From Cytophagaceae bacterium (GTDB lineage: Bacteria; Bacteroidota; Bacteroidia; Cytophagales; Flexibacteraceae), in assembly GCA_947464365.1 (NCBI GenBank), contig CANHWS010000214.1:1-5976 (forward strand): DNA of 5,976 nucleotides, read 5' to 3'. Below are positions 1-3,996 of this stretch, in pieces. Positions within the stretch are counted from its first letter, which is position 1; each line of letters starts with the position of its first letter. The notes under the pieces were generated by a model. That model did no database searches and was not told the DNA's origin. It saw only the letters and a program-made list of their open reading frames with translations. The position numbers and the translations under genes are program-made.

Positions 1-28
1 AGATACCAAATGAGCCAGCCTTAGCCCT

Positions 29-36
29 TATCTTTG
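29..36 (+). promoter_or_regulatory. Possible Bacteroidota -7 element before tsaE
   Basis: The octamer TATCTTTG fits the Bacteroidota -7 consensus TAnnTTTG exactly and ends 7 nt before the tsaE ATG. No TTTG or TTG lies at the expected distance upstream (around 6-9), so only half of the promoter is present. If used, it would give an almost leaderless tsaE transcript. It may be chance, and tsaE may instead be read from a gene left of the window. Confidence 0.25.
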
Positions 37-43
37 CCTACAG

Positions 44-523
44 ATGGCCCTTGACCCCCACCATTTTCGTCCCTTAGCACAGCTGACCTATGACCTAGAG
101 GCATTGGATGATGTCGTTAAACGGGTACAGGGACTCGCTCAGGAGTATCCTATCTGGTTGTTTGATGCCAATATGGGATCTGGCAAGACCACCTTCATCA
201 AAGCCTTGATGGCGGACATGCAAAGCTATGATCCGGTCTCGAGCCCAACGTTCAGCATCGTCAATACGTATAGGTTGGTTTCGGGTCCTGCGGTGCACCA
301 TTTTGATCTGTATCGGGCCAAATCAATGGAAGAGCTGGACCAGATTGGGATATGGGAGTACCTAGATAGTGGCAACTTGTGCCTGATCGAGTGGCCAGAG
401 CTGATATGGCCCGCCTTATCTGGCGCCGGCTTGCCGATTGTGCTCATCAAACTGGATCCCATAGGCCCAACTGCCCGACAGCTTACCATCCTGAAACTAA
501 TACCCGAGGGCGATGCCCATTAG
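44..523 (+). CDS. tsaE: tRNA threonylcarbamoyladenosine biosynthesis ATPase TsaE
   Basis: TsaE is the cytoplasmic P-loop ATPase that works with TsaB and TsaD to put threonylcarbamoyl on A37 of tRNAs reading ANN codons (t6A). The 159-residue product has the usual family length and landmarks in order: a P-loop at about 42-49 (ANMGSGKT, followed by TFIKAL), the SSPTF switch motif at 66-70, HFDLYR at 86-91, and the Walker B-like IEWPE at 115-119, whose first Glu corresponds to the catalytic acidic residue of the family. The ATG at 44 is the only ATG in frame after the stop at 11-13, so the start is fairly safe; no Shine-Dalgarno sequence is visible. One oddity is that the first P-loop glycine (GxxxxGKT) is Ala42, although the essential GKT and the MGSG turn are kept. 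ald follows after 187 bp, a neighbour I know from other Bacteroidota. The assignment is firm. Confidence 0.95.
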   Translation: MALDPHHFRPLAQLTYDLEALDDVVKRVQGLAQEYPIWLFDANMGSGKTTFIKALMADMQSYDPVSSPTFSIVNTYRLVSGPAVHHFDLYRAKSMEELDQIGIWEYLDSGNLCLIEWPELIWPALSGAGLPIVLIKLDPIGPTARQLTILKLIPEGDAH

Positions 524-710
524 ATAAAATCGCTAAATTGGCACAAGCATCACTGCTGGCTAAACTAACCCCATCCATTGTTTGAAATCCGTCGTCTGGG
601 TTGGCCATAGAACATAATACACCAATCCGATCGTTCGATTCTGCCTCGCAAATACCTTTCAGGCCCAACCCTGATCAAATAGCCTAATCCTGGCATTACT
701 GACCTATTAC
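524..710. other. Intergenic gap between tsaE and ald
   Basis: This is 187 bp without a credible gene; the short reading frames crossing it on both strands resemble no protein I know. TACCTTTC at 653-660 is one base off the -7 consensus TAnnTTTG and lies about 50 nt before the ald ATG. It has no good TTTG at the right spacing, so I do not call it a promoter. I see no strong hairpin and no T-tract terminator after tsaE, so tsaE and ald could be cotranscribed. Confidence 0.5.
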
Positions 711-1943
711 ATGAAGGATATGATTTCGCGCTCGTCGCTAGAAACACTTGCTAGGGCAGGGGCCTTATTGCCACAAGAGCTGTTGCAGGAGGTAGCCACA
801 GCCTCAAAAGCCTTGGTCATTGGTGTACCACGTGAGGTCGAGTTGCAAGAGAACCGATTGTGCCTAACCCCTGATGCCGTTGCCATTTTGGTCAGCAACG
901 GGCATGAGGTCTACATGGAAGCAGGTGCCGGCACGGCCTCCCAATTTCAGGACACAGAGTATAGCGAGGCTGGTGCCCAGATCGTTTACAGCAATGTCGA
1001 GGTTTACCGAAATGCCCATATCATCCTCAAGGTCAGCCCTCCTACTGTCGAAGAAGTTGGCCTGATGTCCATGGGGGCCACCTTGGTGTCTGCATTGCAG
1101 ATGAGCCGACTCAACAAAGAGTATATTGATGCCTTGGTGGAACGTAAAATCACCGCTGTTGGTTTCGAGTTACTTCAGGACGAAATCGGTGGTCTGCCCA
1201 TCGTGCGGGCCATGAGCGAGATTGCAGGTAGCACCACCATGCTGATTGCTGCGGAGTACCTCAATAGCAATAACAACGGCCGTGGGATCATCTTGGGTGG
1301 GATCACTGGTGTGCCGCCAACCAAGGTCGTGATCCTGGGTGCTGGCACCGTGGGCGAGTTTGCTGCACGCACTGCCCTAGGCCTTGGTGCTGAGGTCAAA
1401 GTCTTTGACAATGAGCTCTATAAGCTACGCCGCATCAAGCAGGAGTTGGGGCACCATATCTTCACCTCAACCTTTGACGTCACCTACCTGACAGATGCCC
1501 TACGCCGTGCGGATGTCGTGATCGGAGCCTTGCGGCACGAAGAGGACCTCGCAACTTATATGGTGAGCGAGGAAATGGTCTCAATGATGAAGAAAAATGC
1601 CGTCATTGTGGATGTGAGCATAGACCAAGGGGGCTGTTTTGAAACCAGCGAGCTTACCAGCCATAGCCGCCCCACGTTCAAGAAGTATGACGTGATCCAT
1701 TACTGCGTTCCTAATATAGCTAGTAGGGTGGCGCATACTGCCAGCACCGCCCTTAGCAACATCCTGACCCCAGTGCTGCTGCAAGCCCATCGCATGGGTG
1801 GCATTGAAGAAATCTTGTTCGAGAAGGGCTGGTTCATGAAGGGGGTCTATACCTACAAAGGCCACCTGACCAACAAGTCCATCGCCCGCCGCCTTGGCCT
1901 TCGCCACCGCGACCTAAACCTTTTCCGGATTAGTAAGTTTTAG
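711..1943 (+). CDS. ald: Alanine dehydrogenase (AlaDH/PNT family, Bacteroidota type)
   Basis: The predicted reaction is reversible NAD-dependent oxidative deamination of L-alanine to pyruvate and ammonium in the cytoplasm, linking amino-acid nitrogen to central carbon. The 410-residue product shows the AlaDH/PNT layout. A family-typical N-terminal extension of about 35 residues precedes the substrate domain with GVPREVELQENR (38-49) and ILKVSPP (105-111). A Rossmann NAD domain follows with VVILGAGTVGEFAA (206-219), then VDVSIDQGGCFETSE (300-314) and the conserved VPNIASRVAHTAS stretch (333-345). Counterparts of catalytic Arg (R49), Lys (K107) and the Asp of IDQGG (D305) are present. The position where classical alanine dehydrogenases have the active-site His (FLHLA) reads SALQM, with Gln at 130. 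The C-terminal extension (about 372-410, WFMKGVYTYKG) is shared with Bacteroidota homologues as I remember them. ATG 711 is preferred; Met4 at 720 is an alternative. Family certain, exact substrate less so because of the His to Gln change. Confidence 0.88.
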   Translation: MKDMISRSSLETLARAGALLPQELLQEVATASKALVIGVPREVELQENRLCLTPDAVAILVSNGHEVYMEAGAGTASQFQDTEYSEAGAQIVYSNVEVYRNAHIILKVSPPTVEEVGLMSMGATLVSALQMSRLNKEYIDALVERKITAVGFELLQDEIGGLPIVRAMSEIAGSTTMLIAAEYLNSNNNGRGIILGGITGVPPTKVVILGAGTVGEFAARTALGLGAEVKVFDNELYKLRRIKQELGHHIFTSTFDVTYLTDALRRADVVIGALRHEEDLATYMVSEEMVSMMKKNAVIVDVSIDQGGCFETSELTSHSRPTFKKYDVIHYCVPNIASRVAHTASTALSNILTPVLLQAHRMGGIEEILFEKGWFMKGVYTYKGHLTNKSIARRLGLRHRDLNLFRISKF

Positions 1944-2130
1944 GGCCGAACCGTTTTTGGTGCGATTGTGATCATGCCATGCTGATTGCTGCCGATCCAT
2001 CGTGCCGAGCCAAACTTAAGGCCACAAAACCTGAGGTTAATGGCCCATTTCTTCCTGCATTTCTCTGGCCGAATGCCATCCCCTAGATGAGTGAATTGGT
2101 CTGGCCAAAGTGCAATCAGGATCACCAAAT

Positions 2131-2152
2131 GCCCTTGATATGGGCTTTTTTT
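2131..2152 (+). terminator. Probable intrinsic terminator downstream of ald
   Basis: GCCC (2131-2134) pairs with GGGC (2142-2145) around a 7-nt loop, followed at once by seven T (2146-2152). AAA at 2127-2129 can add A-U pairs across one mismatch. The GC stem is short, so efficiency is uncertain. It lies about 190 nt after the ald stop and is the first T-tract hairpin after that gene, so it probably ends the ald transcript. Confidence 0.45.
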
Positions 2153-2216
2153 CGGTTCGGGTGCCAAGATCAACATAAAAAGTAGACCATTATTGCGCAG
2201 ATCTTTAGGTTCCAAT

Positions 2217-2227
2217 GAGGAGACCTC
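2217..2227 (+). other. Small hairpin next to the second terminator
   Basis: GAGG (2217-2220) and CCTC (2224-2227) form a 4-bp stem with a 3-nt loop (AGA), directly abutting the terminator hairpin that starts at 2228. Two adjoining hairpins followed by a U-tract resemble the 3' end of a structured RNA. A stem this short can also occur by chance. Confidence 0.3.
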
Positions 2228-2264
2228 AACTAGCCCGCAGAAATGGGCGGATGCTGGTTTTTTT
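2228..2264 (+). terminator. Strong intrinsic terminator candidate
   Basis: AACTAGC plus CCGC (2228-2238) pairs with GCGG (2247-2250) and then, after a 2-nt bulge (AT, 2251-2252), with GCTGGTT (2253-2259). This gives an 11-bp stem with one G-U pair and an 8-nt loop. The run of seven T (2258-2264) overlaps the base of the stem and continues past it, the classical rho-independent layout on the + strand. It is about 285 nt beyond the ald stop and 250 nt before the act promoter. It either backs up the weaker hairpin at 2131-2152 or ends a separate small transcript. Confidence 0.6.
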
Positions 2265-2404
2265 GATACAAAGTCGCAGATATCCAGTGTGTAGAGTTTG
2301 TATGTGGTCTGTTTCCCAAATATTAGTTGGCATATCAGCTAGTTTAGGCTTAGGATGAAAGGTTGTTTAGCGGTACGAGTGGTATAATTTAAAATCGTTC
2401 TAAA

Positions 2405-2420
2405 TTGTTTCAGCAAACAA
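2405..2420. promoter_or_regulatory. Inverted repeat TTGTTT-N4-AAACAA upstream of the act promoter
   Basis: Perfect 6-bp arms, TTGTTT (2405-2410) and AAACAA (2415-2420), flank CAGC. It is centred about 140 bp upstream of the predicted act transcription start, inside an AT-rich stretch. A related half, TTGTTTAGC, occurs at 2363-2371. The symmetry would suit a dimeric regulator, but I know of no regulator for this site, and AT-rich DNA yields such repeats by chance. Confidence 0.25.
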
Positions 2421-2514
2421 CAAGACCCCTATAATGGCATGATAATCAGGTACTTAATTTGATTTGGGACCTCAGGCCATTACACACAAACCCTAGCGAA
2501 AGATGTATTTCAAC

Positions 2515-2545
2515 TTTGTTACTAGGCAGTCGTGCACTAGTTTTG
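2515..2545 (+). promoter_or_regulatory. Bacteroidota-type promoter of the act operon
   Basis: TTTG at 2515-2518 is followed after exactly 19 bp by TAGTTTTG at 2538-2545. This matches the primary sigma factor consensus described for Bacteroidota (TTTG, about 19-20 bp, TAnnTTTG) at every fixed base. Transcription should begin around 2549-2552. That leaves a leader of about 38 nt to the ATG at 2589, and makes the upstream in-frame ATG at 2559 unlikely because it would be under 10 nt from the transcript end. Confidence 0.7.
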
Positions 2546-2560
2546 CCCCGGTCTAATAAT

Positions 2561-2573
2561 GCCCTCAAAGGGC
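2561..2573 (+). other. Small hairpin in the actA leader
   Basis: GCCC (2561-2564) and GGGC (2570-2573) pair around the loop TCAAA, between the predicted transcription start and the actA ATG at 2589. It could protect the 5' end of the mRNA or influence ribosome access; the four-pair stem alone is weak evidence. Confidence 0.3.
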
Positions 2574-2588
2574 CTAAGTGCCGCATCT

Positions 2589-3896
2589 ATGAGCCTAAAC
2601 AGGTTAACATCGCGATATTGGGTACGGATAGGAGCTATGGCAGCCACCGTACTGACGCTACATTTTTCTGCCATTGCCCAAGACGGAACCGCTACCCCAG
2701 CACCTGCTGACGGAGCTGCCGCTGCTGCCCCAGCCCCCGCCGCTGGTGGTGGTGACGCCGTTGCAGGCGAAGCTGTCTTCAATGCCAACTGTAAACAATG
2801 CCATGCCATCAACGAGCAAGTTGTAGGCCCTGCCCTGCGGGATGCCCACAAACGTTGGCCTAGTGACAAGGCTTTGACCGAGTTTATCAAGTATCCGCAG
2901 AAGACCATCGATGGTGGTAATGCGTATGCTAAAGGCCTGTATGACAAGTACAAGCAATACATGCCGAATCACAACTTCCTCAAGGACGAGGAGATCGGTA
3001 GTGTTATTGCCTGGATCAAGGCCGAAAGTGCCAAGCCAGCCACTGCTGCTGCTGCCCCAGTCGCTGCAGACGGTAAAGGTGGTGCTGCTGCCGATGCAGG
3101 TGCTGGTGCCGGGATCGACTCTAGCTTCCTGACCTATATACTTGGTGCATTGGTGCTAGTCCTCATCCTCCTGATTGCAGTTTTGGGCTTGATCACTACC
3201 GTACTGACCAAGTACCTCAACAACAACGAAAACCTCACCGAGGCTGATAAGGAATACGCCCTAGACGCACCTAACTACAAGTCTTTCTTCGGTAGCAAGG
3301 CATTCTTGTTCGTCGTGACCTTCATCTTTACGATGGTTGTCCTCAAGGCTGGTTTTGACAAGGTCTATGGCATCAACGTTAATACAGGTTATGCCCCAAC
3401 ACAACCAATTCCGTTCTCGCACAAGTTGCATGCTGGCACCTACGAGATCGATTGCGGCTACTGCCACACAGGTGTGTACAAAGGCAAGTCTGCAACCATT
3501 CCTTCGGTCAACATCTGCTTGAACTGCCACAACGCTATCAAGACAGGCTCGCCGAACATGCAGAAACTCTACAAGGCCGTCGAGAACAACAAACCGATCG
3601 AGTGGGTACGTGTACACAACCTGCCTGACCTAGCTTATTTCAACCACTCGCAGCACACCGTCGTGGGCAAGATTGAGTGCGAGAAGTGCCACGGTGCTAT
3701 CAAAGAGATGGAAGTAGTGGAGCAGCACAGCACCCTCACGATGGGCTGGTGTATCAACTGCCACCGCGAGACCGTCGTCAAGACCGAAGGCAATGCCTAT
3801 TATGACAAACTAGTGAAACTGCACGCTGACAAAACCAACAAGCCTATGACTGTCGAAAACATCGGTGGTCTGGAGTGTAGCAAGTGCCACTACTAA
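2589..3896 (+). CDS. actA: Alternative complex III subunit ActA, six-CxxCH membrane-anchored cytochrome c
   Basis: ActA is the multiheme cytochrome c subunit of ACIII, the menaquinol-oxidising complex that replaces bc1 in many Bacteroidota. The 435-residue product starts with a Sec signal (cleavage near AIA|Q, 30/31). A class I monoheme domain follows, with CKQCH at 68-72 and a likely axial Met at 125 (YMP), between Ala/Pro-rich linkers. Membrane segments lie at about 180-207 and 238-256. The C-terminal part has five further CxxCH sites at 289, 310, 364, 388 and 430; the last ends one residue before the C-terminus. FSHKLH (276-281) and FNHSQH (351-356) supply likely bis-His ligands. Predicted topology puts both heme domains in the periplasm with a short cytoplasmic loop between the membrane segments. 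I chose ATG 2589 because it gives a clean signal peptide and a sensible leader from the promoter at 2515-2545; the in-frame ATG at 2559 would add 10 residues. actB follows after 100 bp. Confidence 0.92.
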   Translation: MSLNRLTSRYWVRIGAMAATVLTLHFSAIAQDGTATPAPADGAAAAAPAPAAGGGDAVAGEAVFNANCKQCHAINEQVVGPALRDAHKRWPSDKALTEFIKYPQKTIDGGNAYAKGLYDKYKQYMPNHNFLKDEEIGSVIAWIKAESAKPATAAAAPVAADGKGGAAADAGAGAGIDSSFLTYILGALVLVLILLIAVLGLITTVLTKYLNNNENLTEADKEYALDAPNYKSFFGSKAFLFVVTFIFTMVVLKAGFDKVYGINVNTGYAPTQPIPFSHKLHAGTYEIDCGYCHTGVYKGKSATIPSVNICLNCHNAIKTGSPNMQKLYKAVENNKPIEWVRVHNLPDLAYFNHSQHTVVGKIECEKCHGAIKEMEVVEQHSTLTMGWCINCHRETVVKTEGNAYYDKLVKLHADKTNKPMTVENIGGLECSKCHY

Positions 3897-3913
3897 TTAC
3901 CATTATCCTTTTC

Positions 3914-3958
3914 GGGGATGATAACCGACCGCTCTAGCAGCTAACAGATATCATCCCC
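3914..3958 (+). other. Perfect 10-bp stem-loop between actA and actB
   Basis: GGGGATGATA (3914-3923) and TATCATCCCC (3949-3958) are exact inverted complements separated by 25 nt. No T-run follows (CTCTCTATAC), so it is not a classical terminator. It starts 17 nt after the actA stop and ends 38 nt before the actB ATG. In a cotranscribed operon such a stem could stabilise the upstream mRNA, act as a processing site, or adjust the ActA:ActB ratio. A second ATCCCC at 3988-3993, just before the actB start, could compete for GGGGAT. Confidence 0.6.
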
Positions 3959-3996
3959 TCTCTATACTAAACGTACTCAGCTCAGTTATCCCCATT

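Larger units (their letters stand above)
1944..2514. other. Long intergenic region between ald and the act operon
   Basis: This is about 570 bp up to the act promoter with no convincing gene. A 91-codon frame on the minus strand (1940-2215) has no recognisable motif and overlaps a + strand terminator-like hairpin, so I do not call it. The left half has base composition like the coding regions; the right half (about 2260-2510) is visibly AT-richer, as expected upstream of a regulated promoter. It contains two + strand hairpins with T-tracts, an inverted repeat at 2405-2420, and a 16-nt exact copy of a stretch of ald (1977-1992). A small RNA could be hidden here, but I recognise no known RNA family. 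Confidence 0.5.

Noticed and set aside
1..43. Possible 3' end of an upstream gene
   Set aside because: Two frames stop here (11-13 and 22-24), but too few codons are visible to tell whether either is a real gene end.
1940..2215. 91-codon minus-strand reading frame in the ald-act gap
   Set aside because: It has no recognisable domain, signal or composition of a real protein, overlaps the ald stop and a + strand terminator-like hairpin, and has no promoter I can see. Treated as chance.
2266..2303. Inverted repeat ATACAAA / TTTGTAT with a 24-nt loop
   Set aside because: The arms are AT-rich and short with a long loop and no T-tract; likely chance.
2383..2435. Two TATAAT boxes (2383-2388 and 2430-2435)
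   Set aside because: They look like E. coli -10 elements, but Bacteroidota use TAnnTTTG. Neither has a TTGACA-like partner at the usual spacing. AT-rich sequence explains them.
2559..2588. Longer actA start at ATG 2559
   Set aside because: The promoter at 2515-2545 puts the transcription start about 8 nt before it, the hairpin at 2561-2573 lies over it, and the ten extra residues spoil a normal signal peptide.
2459..2710. 83-codon + strand frame starting with TTG before the act promoter
   Set aside because: It runs through the promoter and into the actA signal-peptide region in another frame, and the product has no family features.
2537..2972. Overlapping minus-strand frames of 141 and 104 codons opposite the start of actA
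   Set aside because: They are antisense shadows of the Ala/Pro/Gly-rich actA coding sequence. The + strand frame has clear heme motifs.
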